Of a stretch of DNA of 64,000 nt, positions 12,161 through 23,483 are shown one piece after another. Within the stretch, counting starts at the first letter, position 1, and each line of letters begins with the position of its first letter. Both the position numbers and the translations under genes were made by a program. A model generated the notes under the pieces. It was given only the letters and a program-made list of their open reading frames with translations, was not told where the DNA came from and ran no database searches. Location of the stretch: NCBI RefSeq assembly GCF_001659605.2, contig NC_035161.2, positions 34,133,191 through 34,197,190 on the forward strand, read 5' to 3'. The DNA is from Manihot esculenta. Its lineage: Eukaryota; Streptophyta; Magnoliopsida; Malpighiales; Euphorbiaceae.

Positions 12161-13276
12161 TTACAACTGCCGCCTTTTCTTTTCCAAATAAGAATGGTTT
12201 CTTTGGAAGTTTAATACTGCCCACAGCAAGTGCCATAAACCAACTTCTGGCCACAAAGCATCTGGAGAATACAACAGACACTCACTAGCTTGCCAAAGTA
12301 GAAAGTTGCTCAGGCGGGTCTCTCCAGAACTTCGAATAAGGATGTCAGGTTTCGGAGCTACTGCCATGTACATATGCTTCTCAATGTCAACTAGCTTTAT
12401 TATAGAACACTCTCCCTGCATATCCCCACATTCTTTGGATGCAGATGCTCCATTGCCCATTCTATTCTCCGTCATTGCTTGATAGTTATACCATGTATCT
12501 ACATAGGATCCTTGGACAGCACGCAAAGTCATGTTATTTTTATTGCCATCCTCTTCAACTCCTGTAGTTATACAACTGGAGGTCACATTTGCCCTTGTTG
12601 CTTGAGATTCATCTGTCTTGTCTTTCTGGGAATCTAAATAACCAAATGGGACGACACCATTAAACTTTTTATTATCCTCCACTTCATCAATGGCATCATT
12701 ATTTACTTTACAAAAGCTCAATGATTGAATTTCCTCCTCTTTATTTTTACATGAAACTTGAACAGCATGTACAATCTCATCACGTGAAGTGTAGGCTATG
12801 CAGATTAGAAGGGTATAATTGGTGTTGTTGGCAGTCGCCTTCATAACCTTTTCTGCTGCAATCCTCACGGGTTCACTCAAAAGCATCAAATTTCCTATAA
12901 AATATATTCTGACTCCATATTGATTCACAATGCTTTCATCACTCAGCAACTCCTCAATCTTTTCTAGCAACAGATCCATCAGGTCCTTAACCTCATCAGG
13001 ACTCCTTTTAAAATTATCAATGCTAAAAGCATAAATAGTTACATACTTCACTCCCAATTCATAGCAGTACTTAAGTAAGGAAATAAGAGCTAAAAATCCA
13101 GCCCTATGACCAGCCCCTTCTTTCATGTTCTTCTTCTTAGCATACCTCCGATTCCCATCCATTATGAAGGCAAAATGATTGGGAATGGGTCCCATTGATA
13201 GAACACGAAAAATGCATATTCTAAGGAAACTACCCAAATTGCCAAACATCTCACTTAGTCTACTACTTTTTCCCAT
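12161..13276 (-). CDS. cis-prenyltransferase, rubber-transferase/DHDDS-like (371 aa, single coding exon)
   Basis: Undecaprenyl/dehydrodolichyl diphosphate synthase family: adds isopentenyl diphosphate units in cis to an allylic primer, making dolichol-type polyprenols or, with partner proteins in latex plants, rubber. Conserved region I reads FAFIMDGNRRYAKKKN (about residues 36-51), with the catalytic Asp of DGNR and the GHRAG loop. YCYELGVKYVTIYAFSIDNF and the RATANN-like ATANNTNYTLL segment follow. Conserved region V is DILIRSSGETRLSNFLLWQ, and the tail reads ALWPEVGLWHLLWAVLNFQR. Family members are usually about 250-310 residues. The extra length is mainly a polar stretch of about 136 residues between SRDEIVHAV and KPDILIRSSG. 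An intronless coding region and the IKLVDIEKHMY segment resemble Hevea-type enzymes, but the actual product is not inferable. Confidence 0.93.
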   Translation of the reverse strand: MGKSSRLSEMFGNLGSFLRICIFRVLSMGPIPNHFAFIMDGNRRYAKKKNMKEGAGHRAGFLALISLLKYCYELGVKYVTIYAFSIDNFKRSPDEVKDLMDLLLEKIEELLSDESIVNQYGVRIYFIGNLMLLSEPVRIAAEKVMKATANNTNYTLLICIAYTSRDEIVHAVQVSCKNKEEEIQSLSFCKVNNDAIDEVEDNKKFNGVVPFGYLDSQKDKTDESQATRANVTSSCITTGVEEDGNKNNMTLRAVQGSYVDTWYNYQAMTENRMGNGASASKECGDMQGECSIIKLVDIEKHMYMAVAPKPDILIRSSGETRLSNFLLWQASECLLYSPDALWPEVGLWHLLWAVLNFQRNHSYLEKKRRQL

Positions 13277-13310
13277 TTATTAAAACCAAAATTGCCAGTG
13301 CCAATCTGAG

Positions 13311-13755
13311 CTGTTAAAGAGGAAAAAAGAAACAATTGATACCAGTGGAGTCAGTTTCTCAAAACTCGGTGGTTATTTAATAAAGAACTTATGCATCATG
13401 GAAGTAATCGAATGATAGTATGAAAGTGGTCATAAGAAAATATGGGCATAGTCAGATGGAAATCAGGAAATTGCTCCAACGTGAAAGAGCTCACTTACAG
13501 AAACATCAAACACACAAATCTCAGAAATCTATTTCAACAAACACATTCAATAAAGCTTAAATTTCAACAAACACGTTCCAAATTTCCAGAAATACAAATC
13601 GATATGAGAAATATCAACACATAAATCTCATAAATCCATCTTAAAAATAATTGCTTTAAATTGTAGTGAACTATCATTTCAAATTTCCTATGGAAATCTA
13701 ACTAGCAGTGTAAAACAATATACACAGATCGGCAGTTGGAACATTGATTTAATAC
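13311..13755 (-). other. Probable 5'-UTR intron of the cis-prenyltransferase gene
   Basis: On the minus strand a pyrimidine-rich acceptor (TTTTTTCCTCTTTAACAG) ends at 13311, and a possible donor CGCCG-GTATT lies at 13756/13755. The GC-rich, TC-rich block at about 13757-13960 would be the first, non-coding exon. This is inferred from splice signals only. Confidence 0.5.
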
Positions 13756-13960
13756 CGGCGTGACTGAGGACGAGGACCAGCGGCGCGACTGATGACGAAG
13801 ACTAGCGGCAAGGAGGGCGAGCAGCTGGACGAGGAGCAGCACCGAGGACAAGTGCAGCGTGCCTGAGTGAGAACGCGTTAACAGCAAGCGACAGGAGAAA
13901 CGACGTTGGGTGTTGCAGCGGCTGTATTTTGGTGTTTATACAGCTGCAACTCGGGGAAGG

Positions 13961-14777
13961 GAAAGCGGGCGTCGACAATATTTTGAAAGAAAATGTGTGG
14001 TGAAGGGTGATAAATACATTAAAAATGCTTAAATAAATTAAAAAGAAGCATCCGTAGTTGACCCTCTAACTAAAATGATGCTTTGGTCATCGCTTATATA
14101 CTGAGAATTTGATATAGACTTGCAAAATTATTACCTTCATTTTTTTTTTTCTTTTTCTAAAAGGTAAAAGAACCAAGGAAATGAAAAAGCTTCTACAAAG
14201 AGCTGTATTTTTTTTTATTTAAGAAAATCATGTATAAATTTTTAACATTATCTAGAAAAGGCTTTAATTGAAAAAAAAAATAGAATTACTGAATTGCACG
14301 ATTCTTAAGCTATTAAAAAAAGGGTATCGATAAAAAATAAAAATAAAAAAACTCTGATCATCATATATATATTACTTGATTAAAATTACAAGGCAAATTT
14401 TGGCAGAAATAGTAATTCATGCTTTTGAATTTTATTAAGATCATTGATTGAGATTTTTGTGAATTTTTTATTTATTTGAAATTGAAATCATTCTTATAAT
14501 AATTTTAACATAAATTATACTTGGGCTAGTCTTGGCCCAAAACAAAATATCTGTAGATGCATTCGCAAAATTTTGAACTTCAATACATTGTACTTTTGTA
14601 AACTTCAAATTGCATGTATCCCCAAATACAGTTGTGTGGGAATCTCCGTTGAATAGCTTATAGTCATACATCTATATATGCATGCATACATGACTCGGTA
14701 CAGCTTTCTTTACAAACATACACGGATGGTTTCTGTGATAGGACCCTATGATGTTGAGATCACCAGGAGTGTCACCG
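13961..14777. other. Promoter side of cis-prenyltransferase and 3' flank of the aspartic protease gene
   Basis: AT-rich DNA with A and T homopolymer runs. I see no gene. Core promoter elements could not be assigned with confidence. Confidence 0.35.
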
Positions 14778-17690
14778 TTACCAAATAAAATTGCTTTTGG
14801 ACTTGGGAAGCTGATCACAGTTTGCAGAGGCCCATCCAATCACTTGCTTCTCATTGTTGTAAATCACCAGTCTGTCTTGCATTGATATATCTAGCAGAAA
14901 AATGAGGAAGATATCAGTTCAGAAGTAGAGCTGATATTTCTCAATTATTAAGATATGCTTCAGATTATAAAAAGATTATTCTTTTCTTACCTCCAATGAC
15001 ATTTAGATCGCGCAGCCCCACTTCTGAACCATTTAGAATTCCCAAGCAAGCATTTCCCTTGGACTGGCAAACACAAACAGTATCGTTAGCACCCACATAG
15101 GAAGTGTTCCTTCTAATTGCACTTGGCACAAAATTGCAAAATAAAAGGTGGGAAACAAACGGTTAAAGGATTGACTTACTGATATGATCAGATACGCTTC
15201 TGGGGTGAAGTCAAACTTTGTTTTAGTCTTCCCATTGCTTCTGAAGCTCAGTGTAAAGGTCTTGAAAAATTTCTTGACATCCTGAATACTTTTAAAAGGT
15301 TTCTTCCCTTTCCAACAAAGTGGTAGTGTTTGATCTGCTGTTTCAACTAAGGGCATTCCTGATAATTCTTTCTTCAACTATAAATAAATATGCCAACCAT
15401 GATACAAGGTATTAGGTCTTGAGGATGGTTCGATAATATAAATAATTCTTGTTTCAAACTAAATTGACAGTGAAATTTGTTTTTATCATGCACAGGAGGC
15501 AATGAAGAACCCCCCCCCCCTTTTTTCCTGTCTGACACATGAATTTCACTGTTCATGTAAAAAAATTTATTTGTGTGTGTCAATTGTCAGTGAGAGAAAA
15601 GAAAGCTATTCATGCACAGAAAAGAAGTATCTTTTTCCAGTACAAAAACAAAATTCTGATAAAAGGTATAGATAAAAATTTTGCATATAGTTTAAAAATC
15701 CAGAGTGTAGTTATGTTAATTTTCTGAGAGCTATTTTTGGCATGCAAAATGAAATTGTCTCCTACTCACTGAAAATAATAATCCTTGATATGCCTGTGAA
15801 TTCAGGTAAGTATAAGAGCTCCCACTGTCAAAAACTGTACGTAAATTTCTTATCCCAGTAGATTTCCCATCAAATAATAATTCTGCGAATCCAGGTGAGT
15901 AGTATTTGCTGGCACAAGAGATGAGTTGCTTAAATATAAATGAGAAAAACAAAGCTAGACTTTCGAAAAAATGAAAGGAAATCCACAAGGTGTAATTACC
16001 AAAGATCACTTGACATTGGTGTCCAAGTTATTCGAGAAGAGTCATAGGTATCCTCACCAAAGAAGAGAAATCCTCCACCACGCCCACTTAAACAGTGGCC
16101 AATCACATTTTGCACCAAACCTTGGCTACTTAGCTGCGATGGGATGCTAGATATTCCCCTGCCAAGGCCGAGTATTCCATCCAAGGGATGATGAGATCTA
16201 CCTGGAAGCTGATCATATCCACACCTGTAAAACAAAAGGGAAATGTAAAACTAGTAAAAACTCGAGTAAAGTGACATTAAGAATAATTTCCATTTTTAAC
16301 TCTTGTGCATATGAGCATAAAAGAGACGGATGCAATTACCAATATGTTTTTCAAGATGTTAAAAACGGCTATTCTAAACCTACAAGCTAAGATTTCACTT
16401 CAACAAAAACAAATAAATAAAACCAAGCCTTCTCTAATGTATAACATAATAGAAAACACTAAAGCAGCTTTAAAGTCCTAGTTGTTAATGAAGCCCATTG
16501 TGATTAGTCTCTCATCTTGGATTCCAATCCCCTTGCTCCCCCAGTTTGAGGACTAGGAGTTTGGCCATTATGCTTTAGCCATGAGACTTAAGCACCTTGA
16601 TGTGGTGCCCCAGTTCCCCTCCCCAGCTAACAATTATGTCTATTTCCATAAGGGAAAGGGAGGGAGGGTGGGGACCAAAGAAGACATTCTATTGCTAATC
16701 AGAACTCATTTACCCTCAATTTTTTTCAATTCCTGAATTACACGGATCTCTAGACTTGCATAAAAGGATAATTGTCATTCTCATCCAAATTCTTCGATGA
16801 GACTATCTAAGAAATTAAAAAATATATATATACTGCAAGTTAGAAAGGGGAAAAGAAAAAAGAAAACTGCACAAGTCCAGTAAAACTAAGACAAAGAAAG
16901 CAAGACAATTACCCAAAAGCAAGAAGAGGATTAAGCCGCTTTCCATTTGTGAAGTTGAGGAGAAAGACATCCTTGACAAGAACACCAAGGGATGAACCAC
17001 CATCTGCATACTCAACCACATAGTCACACTGCTCTGTGTCTTGACATTGGTGGTCACCAGGTGGCTGCAAAGATGCACAGAGAGGATCCTTGCAAGTCAC
17101 TAGGTTATTACTGGGTTTATAAAGAGGATGAGGTGCCTGCAAATACCACTGTTAACATTAAAGCGTAATCCCAATAGATACACAATTCTAAATAATAATC
17201 CGAGTGACAATGAGTTTACCTCAGTGCATCGGCGACAGGGAGCATCACACTGGAGCCATGTGAGGTCACTTCCTGTGTCTATATCAAGAAAGTAGGGTTT
17301 TGATGGTTGCCCTATATTTAGAGTAACATTATAATATCTGCAAAAAATTGAACTCCATAACCTTAGAAAAGAGATAATAAATGTGCTCCGCGCAATTATA
17401 CTATGATCACCACTACAAATCTCCTTGGACTTCTTATATAATAAAGGGGCAAATAGTTAAACAAGGATAATAAACCACTGATGTATCTTATGTACATACC
17501 CAGCAGGATAAACATTCCCATGAAGTGGAAAGACAATGGATCCAGCTCTATTGAGCATCATTGACGACATCATTTCTCCTGAGAGCATTGCCTTTGTCCA
17601 CATTTTCTGCCTGTCATCACAAGAAGCAGCTGAAGACCCCAAAATGAGACCTAGCAGGACCAACAACGCAATCATGGAAAAACCTACCAT
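14778..17690 (-). CDS. Nucellin/Asp1-like aspartic protease (8 exons, 426 aa)
   Basis: Pepsin-type (A1) endopeptidase of the plant atypical nucellin-like group, entering the secretory pathway. Minus-strand exons: 17500-17690, 17220-17337, 16913-17136, 16000-16224, 15770-15908, 15180-15377, 14991-15063, 14778-14890; the sum is 1281 nt and in phase. A signal peptide covers about residues 1-22 (MVGFSMIALLVLLGLILGS). The first catalytic motif is DTGS in DIDTGSDLTWLQC (Asp84), the second DSGS in VFDSGSSYTYLN (Asp280). Cysteine-rich CDAPCRRCTE and the flap region CDYVVEYADGGSSLGVLVKD match the family. The C-terminal part is QVIGWASANCDQLP. The exon 4/5 junction (TG-C) places a Cys at residue 253 and is the least certain joint. 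Close homologues act in seed and nucellar tissue or as light/ABA-responsive proteases; its role here is unknown. Confidence 0.9.
15510..15520 (+). repeat. Poly-C tract in an aspartic protease intron
   Basis: An uninterrupted run of about 11 cytosines followed by a T run, inside the intron between exons 5 and 6. It is a homopolymer prone to length error. Confidence 0.85.
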
Positions 17691-20100
17691 CCCTTTTTTC
17701 CATCTCTATCTCTCATATCAAATGAATAACCAAACGTTTAGAATTTTAGTACACAGTGCAATCCAATATACTATTCAATGCTGTGTTTGTTAAAATGACT
17801 GAATGGAGGAAAAAAAAAATAGATAGCCAATTTGTTCTGAACAGAACAAACCCATTGAAGAAGGATAATAATAAAATCAAACCTGAGATTCTTAAAATGT
17901 TTAAATAATATCTTCTGGGTTCAATTTCTTGATAGCAAACACCGTCTCAGCCCCAGTGCTCCCATCTATCCATATATCCTCAAGACTTGGCAGAGTTGCC
18001 CGCCCAGCCAAGCGTCAGCCTCGAATTATAGATAACTGGGTCAAGTAGCCTATAATTTTAAAACACAGAAGCAGGCCACCAGGGAAATTTCGCAGCTAAC
18101 GATCAATTATGATTTTCCCTTCAAAAATAATTAATATTCTTTTTGTAAATTTATAAAACAATCAATATAAATATTTTGGAAAAATGTGAAGAAGACCAAC
18201 TAATGTGAAACATATTTTCCTCTTGTCAATTAATACAGTTTTTTTTTAAGAAGCAATTAATATTTTATGCATGTTATTCACAAATGTAATAAATTTAATC
18301 TGATATTAAATATATTTGAGTAAATTTAATATATTTTAAATTTTTTATTTTTATTTTAAAAAATATTTATATATTTTATGCATATTTTTATTTTTTAATT
18401 AAATTAGTTAAAAATCTTATTAATAATATTAATAGTTTAAGTGAAATGAATAAAAAAAGATAAAATTGAGATTTTTTTTCATTATACTTTTAAAAATAGT
18501 TTATTTATAAATTTTAAAAAAAATTTATTTAAATATAAGAAAACATTAGCTTTTAAGATATAAAGAAAAAAAATAACTTTGGTAAAAGATTAATTAATTA
18601 TACTATTAACTAAAAAAATAATAATTTTATAGTTTTTCATATTTAAATCTAAATTTTTAATTTTTAAATTTATTATAATTATAATAATTTTTTAAATTAA
18701 TTTTAATAAAATTAAATTAACATATTTTATTATTTTTAAATAAATTAACCATTTAAACTTATACTTTTACCATTTAAAAATTGATTTTATTTAGGTAAAT
18801 ATGTTGATTTTAACGAATACTTTAAACTAAAATGTTAAAAACTCCATAAACACTGTTCGAAAGTGATTTAATTTTTATTTATTTATCATATTATATGTTT
18901 TATTTTAAAATATATACGATTTCTTATTTAGATTTTTTATAATTCAATTATTACTGTTTAAAAATATTAAAATATTATTATTGGTCATTTTTATTTTAAT
19001 TTTATTTTTATGTGTATAACCCTATATGAAATATAAGTTATACTTTTAAATACAACCTTTAGTAATTTGCTTATAATCGAATGGTGTATCAAGCGACTAC
19101 GGATAAACTAACACTTTTTTTAATTAATTGGAGATTAAGTTAGCATTTTTTTAACTAATTATTCTAATAATACAATTTAAGTTTAATAGTTTTTCTATTT
19201 CTATCATTAGAATTTATTACCTGACATTTAAGGTCTTATCAAAATTTAATTTAAATGAATTAAGTTATTAATATGGTAAAAATAATGACTATGTATTATA
19301 TAAATTAATTTAAATATGGTTTAAATTAATTAAAAAAGTTAATATAATTATAATAAATTTAAAATTAAAAGTTTAGATTATAAATATAAACATTTGTAAA
19401 CTTGTAATATTTTTAATATATCTAATTAATTTAGCCACATTCACAATCACATGCATGCTGGGTAAATTACATAAATGATCCTGGACTTGAAAAGCATGTA
19501 GCAGTGGAGTATTTAAACTTTATTAAGCAATATAAATTTTATTTTACTTTCAACCGCTAGTTTTAGGTTATTTACGGAATTGTACCTTTCTCGATTGTTA
19601 CGAAGAAGAACTCTCTGTTCTTCTTTTTATTCTTCTTTCTTTATTTTAATAAAAATATTTATATATAATAAAATAAATTTTTAAGTTATTTTTTTTTATA
19701 AAATCACAGAATTAAATTATTGATAAGAGTATATTAATAAATGCGAGAAATCTTATATTCTATTTTTTTAATTTTCAATCTCTATTTTAAAAAAATATAT
19801 TTTTTTCTTAATGTCACGCTTTCAAATTAAAAAATTTATTTTATTTTTTGTCCATTTGATACTTGAAATGTTTTATTAATTAAAATAATTATTTATAATT
19901 AATTTTCTCCCTAATTGCTTTATATCCTGTTTTATTTTTATAAACATTTCAATAATTTAAAACATAAGTATTAATAGATTGGATATAGATTTTTTATGAC
20001 AATGGGAGGTTTTACTATATTTATAAAAATTTTGAATAAAATAAAATTTTTGAAATAAAAAAGTTTAAAATATTTTTTTTTATTCACATGCAATGAAAAA
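17691..20100. other. AT-rich intergenic DNA upstream of the aspartic protease gene
   Basis: 17691-18100 is the probable promoter and leader of the protease gene. From 18100 to about 20100 the sequence is extremely AT-rich with short A and T runs and no open frame of note. I recognise no element with intact ends. Confidence 0.45.
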
Positions 20101-20104
20101 TTGT

Positions 20105-20860
20105 ATTATAAGACGGCTGGTTGCAATTAGAAAAATATAATAAGTCAAGAAAGCTTTGAAGAGAATACTAACATTTCTCTTAGACACAATTTAGCTATGA
20201 TATCAACAAAAGAATTAGCTAATCATGGTACCTACGAGAAGGTGACATCTAGTATACAAGATTGAACCTTCCTAATAGCTACCACTGTTTGCTAAAATTT
20301 CACTGTAAAGAAGCATCATAAGTGGCAATGGTCTTATATAATACAATAAAATCTATCTCATAAATAATAAATTGAAAATCAGTCTCAACTGCTAAAGTAA
20401 TTATTGTTAGTAACATTCGACCGTCACCTGAAATGGTAAAGAAACTTTAAATTCTCTTGCTAATTTCATGAACTGTAATCTCAATAATATTTTTAACAGT
20501 TATAGCAGTTGAAAAAACTGATCCAACTATATTCCATCATAATTAAAATTCAAAGTACCAAAACGTAGACGACTACAAATAGTCTAAAAAATATTATGGT
20601 GGTTACATGAAGGAGAATGATCATAAAGATCTCCATTAAGCACAAGTTAAAGAAAAAAATAAAAGAAATACATTAAGTAGTAGTTAAAGGACCATGAGAT
20701 TGAATTAAAACACAATGATTTTGTTCTTACCCTATATATTATAGTGTAGGATAACGAGAGTCAAGAGTCTAGCACCATTGAAATTCAACTGAGTACGTCC
20801 CTGTAAGACAGTTCACCAATACAAAAATTTTGAAAAGCCCATTGGAACAGACATGTACAC
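20105..20860 (-). pseudogene. Decayed LINE-type RNase H region
   Basis: Read on the minus strand, short fragments in shifting frames resemble the RNase H-like domain at the end of plant non-LTR retrotransposons. QLNFNGAR (around 20769-20791) looks like the usual start (K-x-N-x-DGA), then LAVETDFQFII resembles the V-ETD-x-x-VV strand, then SPSRRYHD resembles the VRR-x-x-N motif. Many stops and shifts separate them. No target duplication or poly(A) end was found. Low certainty. Confidence 0.3.
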
Positions 20861-21204
20861 ACAAGGATTGAGAAGCCATGTTTCTCAAGCATGATCATAC
20901 CAAAACAACTTATATTCAATTGTTTTGAGCTGAAACTAGTAAATCTTATTGTTAGAGTTATTTAACATATAACGCCTAATCAAGTTAAATAAAATGAGTA
21001 AAGTATTATGAAGAATTCGCCAAAAGAAAAATGGATGCTTAAGATAAATATTAAGAGACGAAATTCCTTTCCGCACCCAAATGAAAAAAAAGAAAGAAAG
21101 AAGAAAATGTAATAAAGTAGCAGGAGTAGAAACCAACTTCATAGGCATGTGATAACCAGACTTCATACTATATTATCCATATTTTGTGAAGTACTAAACT
21201 AATA

Positions 21205-21209
21205 TGTCT
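21205..21209 (+). repeat. 5-bp target-site duplication (left), TGTCT
   Basis: TGTCT directly precedes the LTR and is repeated directly after it at 23479-23483, the signature of an integrase-mediated insertion. Confidence 0.85.
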
Positions 21210-21806
21210 TGTAACGACCCGAAAATCGGACCGCTACCGGCGCTAGAATCCGGGTCGACTTAAGGCCGCCGGGACCCGTAGCAAGCCTGACATAAAACCT
21301 GTAAACCTGTATAATCCCATACATGATCAACAACATGCATAAAAATTAAAACTTTTCTTTCCATGAACATCAACCAGACTCAACCTGTGCATAATCATTG
21401 ACATAACATTGATCCCTCTGTGGGATCTCATCTGTGCCCTCAAAGGGTAACATAACCTGTGTTGAGCTGGTTTACATAAACATCATCAAAATCTCTAAGA
21501 TCATGTATAAAAAGGGATACAACATTCTATGGTCAAGCACATACTAACATCCATAAAACTCATTACATAACTATACTGTACTTTTGCATTACAATTTGAT
21601 CATGTCCATTGCTAGCTATTACATAAACATGGCTTCTTTACTCTATCCAGACTCCCGCACTATACTGTACCTGCAAGCCTGGGGGTAAGGGGAGAGGGGT
21701 GAGCTAAAAGCCCAGTGAGCTGAACTATAAAACATTTTAACACTATGCTTTAATGAAATGCATCATAACACAAACAATTCACATAAGGGTTGGGTGAACT
21801 CGTCAC

Positions 21807-22060
21807 CAATTAGTCCAAGTTAACTCTGTGCCAGGCCTGTAGAATGGGGCCTGGTCTTCCTGTCATAACATACATTACTTACCATTTTCCCAGGGCCTCC
21901 TCTGGCTCCTGGTCTTCAAGTCCCATAACCGTGTTAGACCATAGGATGGAATCCCGGTCTTTCCTTACTCTGTGCCAGGCCTGTAGACTGGGGCCTGGTC
22001 TTTCTTACTCTGTGCCAGGCCGTAGCATGGGGTCCTGGTCTTCCTGTCTTGGACTAATTG
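21807..22060. repeat. Inverted repeat enclosing three copies of a unit of about 41 bp
   Basis: CAATTAGTCCAAG (21807-21819) is answered by its exact reverse complement at 22048-22060, and imperfect pairing continues outward for about another 15 nt. Between the arms, a unit starting CTCTGTGCCAGGCC and containing GGGCCTGGTCTT recurs at about 21824, 21967 and 22007. Confidence 0.8.
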
Positions 22061-22419
22061 GGTCATCCAACATTCACCCACATCAACAACAATTTATGTA
22101 ATGCGGCATATTCGTGAAAACTAATGCAATCATCCTATTGCATAATCATGATGCATGAAACATGATAAAGCATTTAATTTAAAAGATTTAGTTTTAGTTC
22201 CACTCACCTCTGGCTGACTCTGACAACACCGAAGCAGCTGAACTCACTGCTGGGGTCCTCGGTTCCTCGGGTCCGAACCTACACAGGTGGACTCAAATGA
22301 GGGACCAAACATACCTGAACATAACTCTAGAATATTCCCCAAAAACCCCCTAAAACATCATGAAATAATCTCATAGAGATATGCATGAAATGGCTGAACA
22401 GGACACTTTCGGCGGCACC

Positions 22420-23300
22420 TTCGGCGGCCGAAAGTCCTGGACAGAGACGAAACTCAGGTAGGTTCGGCGGCACCTTCGGCGGCCGAAAGTGCCAGACAGA
22501 GACGAAAGTCTCTTTTCGGGGGCAACTTCGGCAGCCGAAAGGCCTGCCTCCCCAGCCATGTTCGGCGGCCGAAAGTACCTTCGGCTGCCGAACCTGGTTT
22601 CTGCCAAAGGGCAGAAACTTGGCTCCCTTAGCACATTTCGCCTCCAAACCTTCCAAACATGCATATTTTTCAACCAAAGCATGCATACAAGTTCCTAGGG
22701 GCCTTAAACATGCATATACCCCATCTACAACACTTCAATCACACCCAATCAAGCTACATTGTTCAAAAAGTCATCAAAAACCCATAGGTTCAACATATAC
22801 CCTAACATGCATTCTACCCCTTAAAACTTCATATAAAACTTGTTTAAATCATACATTGAGCTTAAGATCGACTCTTACCTCTTGAAGATCGAGGGTTGAG
22901 GAGATCTAAACTTGGAGATGGGAGAAGTTCCAACCTTTGGTCTCCAAGCTCCAAAACTCGTTCTAAGCTCAAAGATCTTCAAAAACAAAGTTATAAACTT
23001 GTAAAGATCATGGAAAAAGGAAGGAAAAACTCAAGATTGGGGAAGGATGGCGGAATGCTCACCTTGGCCGAAATGGGGAGAAAAAGCTCGCCCATTTTCG
23101 GCTAAGGGACCCTTTTATAGTGGCTAGCCAGACCACGTTCGGGGGCCGAATGTGCTTCCGTATCCATGCAAATGTTCGGCGGCCGAACATGAGGTTCGGC
23201 GGCCGAACCTTGACTTCCCCTCACTCATGCTTTCGGGGGCCTAACGTGCCTCCAAAACGCATGCATGTTCGGCAGCCGAACTTGACCTTCGGCGGCCGAA
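22420..23300. repeat. Cluster of TTCGGCGGCCGAA palindromes in the LTR
   Basis: Six exact copies of the palindromic 13-mer start at 22420, 22475, 22561, 23175, 23195 and 23288. Near copies with A or T at the centre lie at 22527, 22580 and 23268, and half copies (TTCGGCGGCACC, TTCGGGGGC) lie between. They are paired and unevenly spaced, so this is not a simple tandem array. Confidence 0.9.
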
Positions 23301-23478
23301 CCTGGGTTTTCCTCCAAGGACTTTTTCATGCAAAAACTCATTCAATTTCATACTTAAAACCATGAAAAACCTTAAAACATTTTATGAAAACATGTTTCTA
23401 CCCTACTAGAGGCTTCCGACATCCGAGATTCCACCGGACGGTAGGAATTCCGATACCGGAGTCTAGCCGGGTATTACA

Positions 23479-23483
23479 TGTCT
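23479..23483 (+). repeat. 5-bp target-site duplication (right), TGTCT
   Basis: Matches 21205-21209 on the other side of the solo LTR. Confidence 0.85.

Larger units (their letters stand above)
21210..23478. mobile_element. Solo LTR of a retrotransposon (2269 bp)
   Basis: The element begins TGTAACGACCCG and ends GGGTATTACA, giving the canonical TG...CA termini within a short inverted repeat TGTAA/TTACA, and it is flanked by perfect TGTCT duplications. No gag-pol or second LTR is present, so recombination between LTRs, or a non-autonomous form, left one LTR. The base composition is much richer in GC than the flanks. Inside are a triplicated unit of about 41 bp (21823-22048), a large inverted repeat and nine TTCGGC-N-GCCGAA palindromes (22420-23300). 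LTR length and style suggest Ty3/gypsy, which cannot be confirmed without internal domains. Orientation is uncertain. Open frames inside are by-products of the palindromes. Confidence 0.85.

Noticed and set aside
22327..22885. Overlapping open frames of 103-166 residues on both strands
   Set aside because: They lie wholly inside the solo LTR and stay open because of the GC-rich palindromes. The peptides have no domain.
22420..23300. CRISPR-like array of short palindromic repeats
   Set aside because: Spacing is irregular, repeats are 13 bp, and the host is a plant nuclear genome with LTR ends around the block.
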